Counted from the stretch's first letter, positions 42,764 to 52,017 are shown. The stretch is DNA of 64,000 nt from UBA4732 sp002404095 (GCA_036783645.1 DAIPWT010000019.1:1-64000); one strand, 5' to 3'. Numbers and translations are program-made. The notes: generated from the letters alone by a model not told the origin.

Positions 42764-43690
42764 TTACTGGCCGAAGACGTCTGCCAACGCCAAGTCAATC
42801 TCTGGGTATTTATACTGATAGCCGAGCGCCATTGTCTTTTTTGGCAGGACGCGCTGGCCGGTGGTGACAACGTCCGCCGACTCGCCGAGCATGGCCCGTA
42901 TTATGAAGCGCGGCGTCGGCATGAACGAAGGCCGGTGCAGCGCCTTGCCGAAAGCCGTGGCGAAATCACGGTTGGTGACGGGGTTGGGCGCGGTGGCGTT
43001 GAGCGGCCCCACGGCCTCATTATTGTCGAGAGCCAGCAACAGTACACCGATCATGTCTTCGTGGTGAATCCAGCTCATCCACTGCCGGCCGTCGCCGACC
43101 GGGCCGCCCATGCCCATCTTAAACGGCGTCCGCAGCTGGGCCAGGACACCGCCCTGTTTATCAAGTACGATGCCGATTCGCGTCAGGGCGCAGCGCACTC
43201 CGAACGCCTCAACCGCCCGCGCCGCCTTTTCCCATTCCACGCACAAGCCGGCGAGAAAATCCGACCCAGGCGGACTTTCCTCGGTCAGTTCCTCATCGCC
43301 GTGCGGCCCATAAATACCAATGGCGGAGGCGTTAACGAGTACTTTCGGCGTACCGTCCTCGCGGCGCGGCTTACGGCCCAACGCCTCCACGACGTGGGCC
43401 GTTGTTTGCAGGCGGCTGTCGGTCAACAAGGCTTTGAATTGGTCGTTCCAGCGGTGATTGAACAGGTTTTCGCCGGCCAGGTTGACGACGGCGTCGCACT
43501 CCGCGGCGATGTTCTGCCAGGGGCCGGCCTTCATGGGGTCGCCCTCGACGATGCGGCAGGACTTGCCGAATATCTTATCGGCCGTGGCTTCGCGGCGCGT
43601 CAGCACCACCGGCCGGTCGCGCCTCTCCAGGAGCCGTTTGACGAGTCGGCTGCCGATCAGACCCGTACCGCCGGTGATGAAGACCTGCAT
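42764..43690 (-). CDS. TIGR01777-family NAD-dependent epimerase-like protein
   Basis: The protein has 308 residues. MQVFITGGTGLIGSRLVKRL is the Rossmann start (GGTGLIG), DAVVNLAGENLFNHRWN is the family hallmark, VLVNASAIGIYGPHGDE holds the active-site serine and tyrosine region, and DKQGGVLAQL with the C-terminal DUF1731-like part (PTPRFIIRAMLGESADVV) completes it. The length is normal. The reaction is not established for the family; E. coli YfcH is a relative. It is soluble, and its upstream neighbour on the same strand is a secreted protein without obvious link. Confidence 0.9.
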   Translation of the reverse strand: MQVFITGGTGLIGSRLVKRLLERRDRPVVLTRREATADKIFGKSCRIVEGDPMKAGPWQNIAAECDAVVNLAGENLFNHRWNDQFKALLTDSRLQTTAHVVEALGRKPRREDGTPKVLVNASAIGIYGPHGDEELTEESPPGSDFLAGLCVEWEKAARAVEAFGVRCALTRIGIVLDKQGGVLAQLRTPFKMGMGGPVGDGRQWMSWIHHEDMIGVLLLALDNNEAVGPLNATAPNPVTNRDFATAFGKALHRPSFMPTPRFIIRAMLGESADVVTTGQRVLPKKTMALGYQYKYPEIDLALADVFGQ

Positions 43691-43710
43691 TGCGATTCCT
43701 CATTTGGATG

Positions 43711-44595
43711 CTATTCTTCCACGCGCGTAGCGTAAAACCCGGCCTCGCGTTCATTCATGCGTGAGGAGCCGGCCATGTGTTTGCCGTCGCCGGTGAAGAG
43801 CCAGCCTTGAAAGCTCTGCTCGGCGCGCGGGAACTGCACCGTGAACTGGATGGAGTAGTCCGGCGTACCCACCTTGCCGCGTACTTCGTATTTCTGACCG
43901 TCTTTGTCGGAATAATACGCCCCAGTAACGCCGCCGTCGTCATCCACCTTGAGTACCAGTTCGCCGGAACGCCGGCCGTCGTCGGACAGCTTGTACTTGC
44001 CGTTGAAGTAGCGCGGCTGGAATTTTTCGCCAATGACAACTTTTTCTGTCTTCTTTGGCGTCGCCTCGGGCAGCGCCTTGGTCAACACAAACAGCCTCGC
44101 CTTGCCGACCGGCTCGACAAAAGATTTGTCGCCGTCCACGACAAAACGCAAGTCGCCGCCCAGCGATTCGGGGACAACCTGCCCCATGTCGAGGCTAATC
44201 CGGAAGCCCGGGAACAACGCCAAGTTCTTGCCCGTCGCCAGCAAAGTGCGTTCTTCGCCCTCCTTATAGGTGACGTAACGGTCGATGAGCAGCGTCGGGA
44301 CGCTGTGGGCCGCGTCGGTCTTCTGCGCGGCCGGATGGACCAGCAGCTTGGCGTTGCGACCGCCGTTCGTCTTGACGATCAGCATGGCGCCGTCCACGCC
44401 TTTGAGTACGCGGTCGTTATTGAGCAGATCATCGGGCGTGACTTGCTTCATTTCCTTAACCGCATCGCCAGTGGCGGCCTTAACAAGGAGCGGATTGGTG
44501 TAATCGTCGAAGGCGTCGGCGCGGCTGCGGGCGGCCAGCAATAGAACGACGAATACGGATAAAACCACTCGTAAAAAGACGCGATACGATGCCAT
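43711..44595 (-). CDS. Secreted protein of unknown function
   Basis: The protein has 294 residues from the ATG at 44595, with GAGGTGA seven bases upstream; a GTG three codons earlier is less likely. The signal peptide MASYRVFLRVVLSVFVVLLL is followed by two beta-rich regions. The second (YFNGKYKLSDDGRRSGELVL, GAYYSDKDGQKYEV, SFQGWLFTGDGKHMAGSSRM) looks like a small beta-barrel of lipocalin or avidin type repeated in planctomycete exported proteins. No enzymatic motif was seen. The palindrome at 44612 lies just upstream of it. Confidence 0.6.
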   Translation of the reverse strand: MASYRVFLRVVLSVFVVLLLAARSRADAFDDYTNPLLVKAATGDAVKEMKQVTPDDLLNNDRVLKGVDGAMLIVKTNGGRNAKLLVHPAAQKTDAAHSVPTLLIDRYVTYKEGEERTLLATGKNLALFPGFRISLDMGQVVPESLGGDLRFVVDGDKSFVEPVGKARLFVLTKALPEATPKKTEKVVIGEKFQPRYFNGKYKLSDDGRRSGELVLKVDDDGGVTGAYYSDKDGQKYEVRGKVGTPDYSIQFTVQFPRAEQSFQGWLFTGDGKHMAGSSRMNEREAGFYATRVEE

Positions 44596-44611
44596 GAAAC
44601 TCACCTCAGTT

Positions 44612-44679
44612 CGTTTAGCCGCGACCCGAGAGGGGAATGCGGGGGGAGACGCGCTCCCCTTTCGGGTCGCGGCTAAACG
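44612..44679. repeat. Palindromic element, CGTTTAGCCGCGACCC family
   Basis: The arms at 44612-44640 and 44651-44679 pair with a few mismatches near the centre. The outer CGTTTAGCCGCGACCCGA is shared with 33465-33529. It lies between the secreted protein gene and the upstream prenyltransferase-like gene. Confidence 0.85.
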
Positions 44680-44698
44680 TGAGACTTGCAGAATCTTA

Positions 44699-45793
44699 TC
44701 ACGGTCTGCCGGAACAATAGCTCAACGCCAACAAAGCGAACCCCGTAGCGAGATTGTCGTCCGCCTCGCCGAACGCCTTGTCGCCTTTGTTGATGAAACC
44801 GCCATTCTCCTGCTGCCGCGATTTCAGCGCATCAAATAATTCGGTGCGCCAGTCGTGTTTTTTGCCCTTGGCGTCCACAAAAACATCGTCTCCCAGCGCT
44901 GTCATGGCCTTGCCGAAAGTGTGATAATAATAGAACAAACCGGCCTGTTTCATGCCGGGGTTCTCTTCTAAGGTGTAGTGATTTTTGATCCATTTCACCG
45001 CCCCCTGCACACGCGGATCGTCTTTCTTGACGCCGGCGTACAGGAAGCTCTTGAGGCCGCCGTAGGTCATGGCGCCCAGCGAGCGCAAGCCGCCGTCTGG
45101 CGTTTGGTGTTCTTTATCATCGGCATCGGGTTTGTAGACGAAGCCGCCTTTGTCGTCGTCGGTCGCCTTGGCCGCGAACGGCTGATCGTTGGTTTCGCCC
45201 GGCAGATTCTGGCAGCGGCTGACGAACTTCAGCGCCCTTTGAATAGCTGGGTCGTCCTTGGGTACGCCGGCCTGGATCAACGAGTCGATGAAGAACTGCG
45301 TATTCGACAGGTCAGGCGGCGTCTTGCCGTCGTAGCCAACGCCGCCCGATTTCGGATTATTCGGGTCCGCTTCGTCCTGTTGCAATCCCTTCAAGAACTT
45401 CGCGGCGTTCTTGATGACGGCGTCGTATTTACCGCCCTTATTCGCCTCTTGAAAGGCCATGAGGGCTACGCTGGTCGTGTAGTTGGCCAAGCCCTTGCTG
45501 TAGACGCCGCCGTCCTTTTGCACGCTCTTTTCGAGGTAGGCAAGTCCCTTGGCGACGACCGGATCATCGTCGCCGTAGCCGTTGCGCAGCAGCCCGGAAA
45601 CGACAAGAGCGGTCACGCCGGGGCCGGCCGTGCGCGGCGACCAGCTGCCGTCCTCGCCCTGACGAGATTTGAGGAAGGCGTAACCCTTGTCCAGCACTTC
45701 GCGCACGTCCTTGGGATTGGGGCCGACGGCGAAGGCAGGCGCTGCCAGGACGGCGAAGACCATACCGACGGCAAACGAGGTGCGATGGTTCAT
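44699..45793 (-). CDS. Secreted prenyltransferase/squalene-cyclase-fold protein
   Basis: The protein has 364 residues. After the signal peptide (MNHRTSFAVGMVFAVLAAPA) it has repeated alpha-alpha units with QW-like motifs: KSRQGEDGSWSPRTAGPGVT, YLEKSVQKDGGVYSKGLANY, RSLGAMTYGGLKSFLYAGVK and KSRQQENGGFINKGDKAFGE. These form the alpha/alpha barrel of the terpene cyclase and prenyltransferase superfamily. The catalytic DxDD motif of squalene-hopene cyclases is not seen, so a secreted binding or structural role is more likely than terpene cyclisation. Such exported versions are frequent in planctomycetes. Confidence 0.75.
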   Translation of the reverse strand: MNHRTSFAVGMVFAVLAAPAFAVGPNPKDVREVLDKGYAFLKSRQGEDGSWSPRTAGPGVTALVVSGLLRNGYGDDDPVVAKGLAYLEKSVQKDGGVYSKGLANYTTSVALMAFQEANKGGKYDAVIKNAAKFLKGLQQDEADPNNPKSGGVGYDGKTPPDLSNTQFFIDSLIQAGVPKDDPAIQRALKFVSRCQNLPGETNDQPFAAKATDDDKGGFVYKPDADDKEHQTPDGGLRSLGAMTYGGLKSFLYAGVKKDDPRVQGAVKWIKNHYTLEENPGMKQAGLFYYYHTFGKAMTALGDDVFVDAKGKKHDWRTELFDALKSRQQENGGFINKGDKAFGEADDNLATGFALLALSYCSGRP

Positions 45794-45827
45794 GGAAGCG
45801 CTTCCTTTTGTCGGCGACGATAGCGGA

Positions 45828-46706
45828 TCAGAGGTTCGACTGTTGCGGCCCGCGCAGCAGATCGCGGACCTCCAAGGCGTCCGTCACCATCCCGGGGCAC
45901 TTGTCCGGCTTGAGCCGGGTCTGGCGGTGCAGGAGGAGCTGGCCGTTCAAAACCTCAATGTGCCAACGGCCGTCGCGTCCGAGATACTCTACCAAATCAG
46001 GGTTAAACGTCTTGCGTAAGGCGTCTTCGTCGCGGCCGACGAGTTTGCAACGGCGATTGAATTCGCCGGCGTCCTCCAGCTCCATGCCTTTTGTGGTGAA
46101 TAGACCAGCGAATTTGTCGAAGAACGTCCTGGGAGTAAGCTGGAAATTGGGTCTGCCGGGCGCGCCATCAGGCAGGATCACCACGCCGAGCCGATGTGTT
46201 TGTGAGCTTTTACCGCTTCCCGTAGTATATTGATATTCAAAGAAGATTACCTCGCATTCGCCGACGCGGCCGAATAAGGCGTTGTACGCCTTTTGGTCCC
46301 GCCCGAGCGCGAACAATTTGAACGGCCCGATCGCGCGCAACCACCCCAGAAGGAGATGGGCCATGAATGTGAAGTTCATCGCTTCGGCGACGGCCGCCAT
46401 CTCTTTGGTCCGCTGGCGCCCGACCCAAACGCCCACGCCGACCATCAAGAGGATGGCGGCGATGATGAGATTAATAATGGCAAAAGGGATGGTGTTCGCC
46501 GAGAGTAGCAGAAGCGCCAAGCCCGCGACGGCGAACATCACGGTAATAAAGGTCGTGACGCGCACCGTCGTGGCCGTGGCGTCGCCCGGACTAATCGGCG
46601 CCGCGCCGCAGACAGGGCACGAACTCCGGAAGTCGGGCGGCCACTTGTCCGGCGCGAAGACCGGCGTCCAGCGATGACCGTTAGAGCAGCATAGTCGTTC
46701 CGCCAC
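45828..46706 (-). CDS. Zinc-ribbon membrane protein of unknown function
   Basis: The protein has 292 residues from a GTG at 46706, preceded six bases earlier by AGGAGG; the longer frame opens with TTG at 46781 and has no such site. The N-terminus has a zinc-ribbon-like set (CCSNGHRW then CPVCG). Two membrane helices follow (ITVMFAVAGLALLLLSANTI; FAIINLIIAAILLMVGVGVW). The C-terminal domain (VGECEVIFFEYQYTTGSGKS, THRLGVVILPDG) resembles DUF3137-type cytoplasmic domains. It is perhaps a membrane-bound sensor or ligase-like protein; no partner is evident. Confidence 0.6.
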   Translation of the reverse strand: MAERLCCSNGHRWTPVFAPDKWPPDFRSSCPVCGAAPISPGDATATTVRVTTFITVMFAVAGLALLLLSANTIPFAIINLIIAAILLMVGVGVWVGRQRTKEMAAVAEAMNFTFMAHLLLGWLRAIGPFKLFALGRDQKAYNALFGRVGECEVIFFEYQYTTGSGKSSQTHRLGVVILPDGAPGRPNFQLTPRTFFDKFAGLFTTKGMELEDAGEFNRRCKLVGRDEDALRKTFNPDLVEYLGRDGRWHIEVLNGQLLLHRQTRLKPDKCPGMVTDALEVRDLLRGPQQSNL

Positions 46707-46791
46707 AACCGTCCTCCTGGGCAGCCTCACGGCCAATGAATCACCTGGCTTTAGGTTAATCCAGGCGCCGCGCGGCGACAACGGGGGACGA

Positions 46792-48621
46792 TTATTTTAT
46801 TGGGGTTTGGCGAGCCGGGTCGCGTAAGCGCCCGGAGTTGGTTTCAACGATTGCGCCGAAACTCCGGGCGCTTACGCGACCCGGCTCGCCAGGAATCGTG
46901 AAATCGTAGATAAGAAACGTACTGGTCCGTGCGACAGGTCGATGCGTCGCCAGGAATTCCTGTGCCAGCCGAGCGGCCGGCGGCACGGCGGACGAGATCA
47001 GGCAACCGTGAACCAACGTAGTGCTGACCGCCACCCGGCGACCCTTGACATAGGGCGCCACGTCCTCGGGTTTCTCCAGCGGCAGGTCTTGCAGACGCAA
47101 CGGCCGCATCGGCAGACGGCTCAACGCGGGATCGGAGCCGAAATACCATACGTCCAGCGCTTCCGAACCCTGGCGCCGCTGCCAGCGGGCCAGTTCCTTG
47201 AGTCCTTGTCCCCAGTCCCAGTTGGCGTCGCTCACCAAACGGTCGCCGTTGGCCGGGTTTCCCCAAAATCGGTTGACGTAACATAGACCGTTCGGCCATA
47301 CACTCCAGGAAGCGGTCGCCGACCAGAAGACCGCGCCGGCACAGCCGGCGACGACGACGCGGCCTCGCCATCCGAAGCCGAACGACCGTACCGCGTTGAC
47401 GGCCGCGGTGGATATGCCTACCACGCCCAAAACCACCAAAGGTAGTACTAGCCGGACGCCGATTTGCACTTTCGCGTTCAGGCTAAACAACAGCATCGCC
47501 GCGGCGCACAAGACGGCCCAATTCCGCAGCGTTCGGGCGCGCACCACCAGCAGCAGCAACGGGGCCAATAACAGCGGTTCCGTGAGCTTGACGCTTAACA
47601 CGGCGGGGAAGTAGTACCACAACGACCGCGCATCGGTTTGGCCGAGGATGTAGACGCCGTGGCCGCGAATGCTATGCGTCACCTGATGGACGATGCCCTC
47701 GCCGGCGTTGCTAAAGACACGTGCGTGTTCAAAGAACCACACCATCGCCGTCGCGCCCGGCCCTTGCGGTAGGCTCCGCGCCCAGGCCAGACCGGACGCC
47801 TCCGGCTGCCAATCGCATCCGCAGTAAACGAACACCAGCGCCATGCTCAGGAATACGATCTGCGTGAGATCACCACGGAACGTGCCGCGCGCCGGAGCGC
47901 GCCACAGGGCGGCCCAAATGTCTTTGCCGCGGACCTTGGCGTCGCCGTCCCATAGCGGCGCCAGGCGGCGTTCCGCCTCGATCACAATCAGACAGAGACC
48001 GCCGAAGACCAGTCCCGACGCCTTGGCGAGAACGGCAGCTGCAAACCATAACGCAGGCCAACCGACGCGCCTCAGCCACGGTCCATCGCGGCCGGCGCGG
48101 AAATGGACCACCAACGCCAACAGACACGCGGAAACGGCCACGTCGGTCGTGGCCAGGGCGGCATTGGCCAGGAAACTCGGTTCGCAGGCGAGCAGTGCGA
48201 CGGCCAAGCGTCCGGCCCACGATCCGCCAAGCGAGTAGGCCGCTCGCCATGCGTAGAACAGCAGCAGCCACCAGAATACGAGCGCGGAAGCCCTGGCCCA
48301 CGGCAACAGCTTGTCGAGATGGTTGAGCGGATCGACGCGGACGCCGCGCCAGGTTTCCCAAAGGTAGAGCGGCAATGTCTCTACATCGACTGGCAACGGC
48401 ATGGTGCCGAGCTTCATCAGGCCGGAAGTGCTGCCGGTGTGCCAGCGTTCAAGGCCGCGTTGGACGTAAATCGGTTCGTCGAAGGTGGCGCCGAGTTGAG
48501 ACGCCGCCGTCACGCACCAGAGCGAGGAGACGATGGCCCAAAACAGGAACCAGACGGCGTCGAAGAGTAGGGCCGAGCGCGGGAGGGCCGCGGTTTGTCG
48601 GGGCGGTAGGCTGTCAGGCAT
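46792..48621 (-). CDS. GT39/PMT-like glycosyltransferase
   Basis: The protein has 609 residues from the ATG at 48621. The first loop has the acidic motif in LGATFDEPIYVQRGLERW, as in protein O-mannosyltransferase-like GT-C enzymes. About ten membrane helices follow, including SALVFWWLLLFYAWRAAYSL. Near the C-terminus DANWDWGQGLKELARWQRRQ parallels the enzyme at 17712. The last 35 or so residues are encoded by a palindromic intergenic element (46809-46890), so the ancestral protein probably ended near TFLIYDF. Donor and acceptor are unknown. Confidence 0.8.
   Translation of the reverse strand: MPDSLPPRQTAALPRSALLFDAVWFLFWAIVSSLWCVTAASQLGATFDEPIYVQRGLERWHTGSTSGLMKLGTMPLPVDVETLPLYLWETWRGVRVDPLNHLDKLLPWARASALVFWWLLLFYAWRAAYSLGGSWAGRLAVALLACEPSFLANAALATTDVAVSACLLALVVHFRAGRDGPWLRRVGWPALWFAAAVLAKASGLVFGGLCLIVIEAERRLAPLWDGDAKVRGKDIWAALWRAPARGTFRGDLTQIVFLSMALVFVYCGCDWQPEASGLAWARSLPQGPGATAMVWFFEHARVFSNAGEGIVHQVTHSIRGHGVYILGQTDARSLWYYFPAVLSVKLTEPLLLAPLLLLVVRARTLRNWAVLCAAAMLLFSLNAKVQIGVRLVLPLVVLGVVGISTAAVNAVRSFGFGWRGRVVVAGCAGAVFWSATASWSVWPNGLCYVNRFWGNPANGDRLVSDANWDWGQGLKELARWQRRQGSEALDVWYFGSDPALSRLPMRPLRLQDLPLEKPEDVAPYVKGRRVAVSTTLVHGCLISSAVPPAARLAQEFLATHRPVARTSTFLIYDFTIPGEPGRVSARSFGAIVETNSGRLRDPARQTPIK
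46809..46890. repeat. 31-bp palindromic element overlapping a gene end
   Basis: The arms at 46809-46839 and 46860-46890 are perfect reverse complements starting GGCGAGCCGGGTCGCGTAAG. The element lies inside the last codons of the GT39-like gene and supplies its current stop region. Confidence 0.9.
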
Positions 48622-48720
48622 TGTTGCGGCCTCCTTGCCGCGGCCGAGGACGCGGGCAGGAAAACCATATGCGATTGTCCCGCCCGGTAACAAGGGCAAC
48701 TGTCAGGTGGTTGCGTCCCC

Positions 48721-48786
48721 GTTTGTCCTATAAGTCCCATAAGTCCTATAGGACTTATGGGACTTTATAGGACTTATGGGACAAAC
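48721..48786. repeat. Palindrome of CCTATAAGTCC units
   Basis: A 34-bp perfect palindrome (17-bp arms 48732-48748 and 48749-48765) is built from AGTCCCATAAGTCCTA and extended by a further GGACTTATGGGAC copy. Outer GTTTGTC and GACAAAC also pair. It is much richer in A+T than the surroundings. It lies between the DUF1559 gene and the glycosyltransferase gene. Confidence 0.85.
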
Positions 48787-48809
48787 GGAGACGCCGCCTG
48801 CCAGGGAAG

Positions 48810-49730
48810 TCAATACTGGCTTTGATCGACAACTTCGCCGCCCGCCTTCGTCACCAACGCCGCCAGTACGCACAGACTAACGCCGCTGGTCAGGAAATGC
48901 ACCGAACCGTCGGCGAATACCACATTGGCGCCGCTGGTGTGAAAGCTGTACACCTCGCTGTCGTTGGAGCAGTTGAGGGCGCACGGGCCGGGCGTACTGC
49001 CGTCCGGGTTGGAGCCGTCGATGCTGAAAGCCGCGCCGGGGTCGGCCCAACCGCCTTCCTTTTTGAGGGTAGGCAACAGCTTGCCGCCCGCCGCGTACCA
49101 CTGCGGCCGGCCCGCGTCCTCCGCGATCAAGATGCTACTGGAAGTGCCGTCCGTGATGTCGGCGAAGCGCGTCGGGTTGTTGCGCACGATCGTACCGACG
49201 ATGCGCGGGTCGTCCGGGTTAGTAGTGCTGTACTGGAAGCATTTGAACGCCACGAACGTCTTGAGGGCGCTGACGGAACTGTAATCGCCGCAGGCGCGCG
49301 GGGCCGTGCTGCCGCCGGGCGACGAAGGCGTCGTGTCAAACCGATTACCCATCGGCGTGCTGGAGCAGTTGTAGATTTTCATCTGGAACGCGATGGCCGG
49401 CTGGTTGAGCGGGTTGTTCCAGTCCACGGTGTAATTGTACATCTTGAAGACGTTATCCTGCTCGATGTACGGCAGGAGGGCAGCGGTCCAGGAGTGTTGC
49501 GGCGTGGTGGTGACGCGGCCGACGGGGAAGGCGCCACGGGAGCTTTCGTAGTTCATAAAGCCCAGGCCGATCTGCTTGAGATTGTTGGAGCAGGACATAC
49601 GCGAGGCGGCCTTGCGCACTTTCTGCACGGCCGGCAGTAACAGGCCGATAAGGACGGCGATGATGGCGATCACGACGAGCAACTCGATCAGCGTGAACGC
49701 CTTGGTTCGGGCACGGTTCGGCAAACGCAT
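48810..49730 (-). CDS. DUF1559 prepilin-like protein
   Basis: The protein has 306 residues from the ATG at 49730. A short basic leader and the prepilin motif KAFTLIELLVVIAIIAVLIG give a type IV pilin-like N-terminal helix cleaved before the phenylalanine. The next region, LPAVQKVRKAASRMSCSNNL followed by KQIGLGFMNYESSRGAFPVG, is the DUF1559 signature. The C-terminus, ANVVFADGSVHFLTSGVSLC, is the H-X9-DG-like end found in planctomycetes. The family has very many paralogues per genome. A small lipoprotein gene directly upstream is its usual companion. Confidence 0.95.
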   Translation of the reverse strand: MRLPNRARTKAFTLIELLVVIAIIAVLIGLLLPAVQKVRKAASRMSCSNNLKQIGLGFMNYESSRGAFPVGRVTTTPQHSWTAALLPYIEQDNVFKMYNYTVDWNNPLNQPAIAFQMKIYNCSSTPMGNRFDTTPSSPGGSTAPRACGDYSSVSALKTFVAFKCFQYSTTNPDDPRIVGTIVRNNPTRFADITDGTSSSILIAEDAGRPQWYAAGGKLLPTLKKEGGWADPGAAFSIDGSNPDGSTPGPCALNCSNDSEVYSFHTSGANVVFADGSVHFLTSGVSLCVLAALVTKAGGEVVDQSQY

Positions 49731-49786
49731 GACAAAAACCTCCGAATGAGAATAAAAACGATACGAAGAGTCTGTTACGATCTTTC

Positions 49787-50245
49787 TCATCGCTCCTGCG
49801 CACGAGTAGTAAGGCTGGCGGCGGCCTCACGAGTCAGCTGGAACGGCGGTAATTCCGTCGGCCCTTCCTTGACCTCGGCCTGGAGGGAAGTCGTGGCCGC
49901 CGCCGCGTATTTGCCGAGCGGGGCGACAGCGCCGTCGTCGCCCGATTCGGACTTCTTTTCCCAATAAATAGTGACGGCGTACTTGCCGGCGGGTGCGCCG
50001 TCATTGGTCTTGTAAGTCGAGATTTGGAAGGAGCCGTCGTCGCCGACCTGGGCGCGCGGCTGATCGCCCTTGGTGAAGTCCTTGTTGTCGGCGGGGGGAT
50101 AAAAGATGACGTAGGCGCCCTTGGCGGGCTGGCCGTCAAAGAAGACTTTGCCGTGGACGGGAAACACCTTCTTTGCGGCGGGGCCGCACGAAGCGCAGGC
50201 CAGCGCGGTGGCGGCGATCAGACAGACGGTGAAGAAGCGAGGCAT
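49787..50245 (-). CDS. Lipoprotein with transthyretin/carboxypeptidase-regulatory-like fold
   Basis: The protein has 152 residues from the ATG at 50245. MPRFFTVCLIAATALACASC is a lipoprotein-like leader with two possible lipid-bearing cysteines. The body begins VFPVHGKVFFDGQPAKGAYV and IFYPPADN, the common planctomycete fold of carboxypeptidase-regulatory-like lipoproteins (VxGxVxxDGxPxxGAxVxF). It comes just before the DUF1559 gene on the same strand, so the pair is probably co-transcribed. The role may be in envelope-attached fibres or pseudopili; this is inference. Confidence 0.75.
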   Translation of the reverse strand: MPRFFTVCLIAATALACASCGPAAKKVFPVHGKVFFDGQPAKGAYVIFYPPADNKDFTKGDQPRAQVGDDGSFQISTYKTNDGAPAGKYAVTIYWEKKSESGDDGAVAPLGKYAAAATTSLQAEVKEGPTELPPFQLTREAAASLTTRAQER

Positions 50246-50454
50246 CGGTCGGCTCCTTGCTAGGGGATGGAATGAACATTTCCTCCCTCGGAAAGCCCAG
50301 TCTATGGCCGCGCTTTGGTCCTGCGAAGGGGTGTTTGGCAGATTCACCGAAGGCTCTCCGGCGCCTCATCGCATCGACACGAATTACTCACGAAACGTGG
50401 AAATCAGGCGTAAAATGAAGGCGAGCGGCGAGGCTCTATGCCTGCCATCGGCAT

Positions 50455-50475
50455 CCGCCGGGATAAACCCGGCGG
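50455..50475. repeat. Small hairpin in the divergent gap
   Basis: CCGCCGGG and CCCGGCGG pair around ATAAA. The gap 50246-50570 between the divergent lipoprotein and glycosyltransferase genes contains no gene I can support; this hairpin is its only clear structure. Confidence 0.6.
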
Positions 50476-50570
50476 CTCGCTTGGTGCTCTGATCTCAGTT
50501 GACCGTCCTTCGCCATTCCGTTATGTCCGCTCTCTGGACGCCCTGCGGCCATGCACGGAGGCGAACGGAC

Positions 50571-51971
50571 ATGCCAGCGCGGAATCGGTTGGTCCTCATC
50601 GCCTTGTTGGCGCTGGGCCTGGCGCTGCGAGGCTGGCATTACCTGCGCGGTCCGTCGATGTGGCACGACGAGGCGGCCGTCGTACTCAACGTCTTGTACA
50701 AGAGTTACGGCGAACTGCTGGGGCCGCTGACCTTCCATGAGGCCGCGCCGCCGCTGTTCCTTTGGATGGAAAAAGCGGTTGCCGCGGCCTTGGGCGATGG
50801 CGTATACGCCCTGCGTTTGCCGCTTTTTCTGGCCAGCTGCGCCGCCATGTTGCTTCTGGCGTGGGCCGCCGGCCGTTTGCTCGAAGCTCGTGCGGTCCCT
50901 TGGGCTGTCTTTCTCTTCGCCGTTTCCGAACAACTTTCCTGGCACGCCTGCGAGGCCAAACCCTACGCCTTCGACGTGCTGGCCGCGACCGTTCTCCTTG
51001 CCCTCTACGCCGCCACGCCAGCGGGGCCGTTATGGCGCCGGCTGATCCTCTTTACCCTGCCGGCGCCGATCCTGGTTTTCCTGTCTTACCCGGCCTGCTT
51101 CCTTTACGGCGGCGTGTTAGCGGCGCTTGCCCCGGCGGTGTGGCGCGAGAAACGAGCCTCGGGGTTCGTCGCGTATGGACTGCTCGCCGTCACGGTCGGC
51201 GGCTCCTTTCTGCTGCTCCTCATCGGCCCCGTCCACGCTCAACACGATGCGGAAGTCGTCTCGTGCTGGACGAACGCCTTTCCGGACTGGGATCGGCCGT
51301 GGACCGTGCCCGCTTGGACGCTTTTTTCTACCTTTGATATCTTCCGTTATTGTTGTAAACCATTGGGCCAACTCCTCGTGCCGCTTACGGTACTCGGGGC
51401 AGTCGTCCTATGGCGACGTGGGCAACGGCCGCTGGTCGCGTTGCTGATCGTCCCTATCCTGCTGGCTCTGGCGGCGGCCTTCGCGCACCGCTATCCCTAC
51501 GGCGGCGCGCGGGTGCTGGTCTACGCGGCGCCGGCCCTTGTTCTTCTCATCGCCACCGGCACGCCCGTCGCCTGGGATTGGTTGCGACGATATCATCGAC
51601 TGGCGCCGGCCGCGCTGGCGTTACTCTTCTTGCCGCCGTTAATTGCCGCGGGACGCGCGTCCGTCTTTTCCTGGCCGCGCGCGGACACGGCCGGCGCCGC
51701 CGCCTACGTTTTGGCCCACCGCCAGACGACGGACCTTGTTGAGGGCAACGACTGGACGCATCAGTATTATTTCCGCCGACTCGGATCAGCGTTCCAGCCT
51801 ACCGCGGTTGCCGATACGACGGCGGGGCGGTGCTGGATCGTGTACACGGAAGAACGTCCTTCGGCGGAGCGGCTACCGGCCGCGATGGGTCAAGGTCCGG
51901 CCGGATGGGTCGCCGTGGAGCGGCGCGAATTTGATTTCACGACCGTGCTGCTGTTGGAGCGACGACCGTAG
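50571..51971 (+). CDS. GT39/ArnT-like glycosyltransferase
   Basis: The protein has 466 residues from the ATG at 50571. After the first helix (LVLIALLALGLALRGWHYLR) the loop GPSMWHDEAAVVLNVLYKSY carries the acidic pair typical of ArnT/PMT GT-C enzymes. ALRLPLFLASCAAMLLLAWA, WHACEAKPYAFDVLAATVLL and at least six more hydrophobic helices follow. The C-terminal soluble part is short. It is the third such enzyme in the window and differs from the other two. It probably glycosylates an envelope polymer or protein using a polyprenyl-phosphate sugar. Confidence 0.8.
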   Translation: MPARNRLVLIALLALGLALRGWHYLRGPSMWHDEAAVVLNVLYKSYGELLGPLTFHEAAPPLFLWMEKAVAAALGDGVYALRLPLFLASCAAMLLLAWAAGRLLEARAVPWAVFLFAVSEQLSWHACEAKPYAFDVLAATVLLALYAATPAGPLWRRLILFTLPAPILVFLSYPACFLYGGVLAALAPAVWREKRASGFVAYGLLAVTVGGSFLLLLIGPVHAQHDAEVVSCWTNAFPDWDRPWTVPAWTLFSTFDIFRYCCKPLGQLLVPLTVLGAVVLWRRGQRPLVALLIVPILLALAAAFAHRYPYGGARVLVYAAPALVLLIATGTPVAWDWLRRYHRLAPAALALLFLPPLIAAGRASVFSWPRADTAGAAAYVLAHRQTTDLVEGNDWTHQYYFRRLGSAFQPTAVADTTAGRCWIVYTEERPSAERLPAAMGQGPAGWVAVERREFDFTTVLLLERRP

Positions 51972-52017
51972 GTGAGCGGCCATTGTTTTTTCGCGGGAAC
52001 AGGATGTAAGAGTTTAA

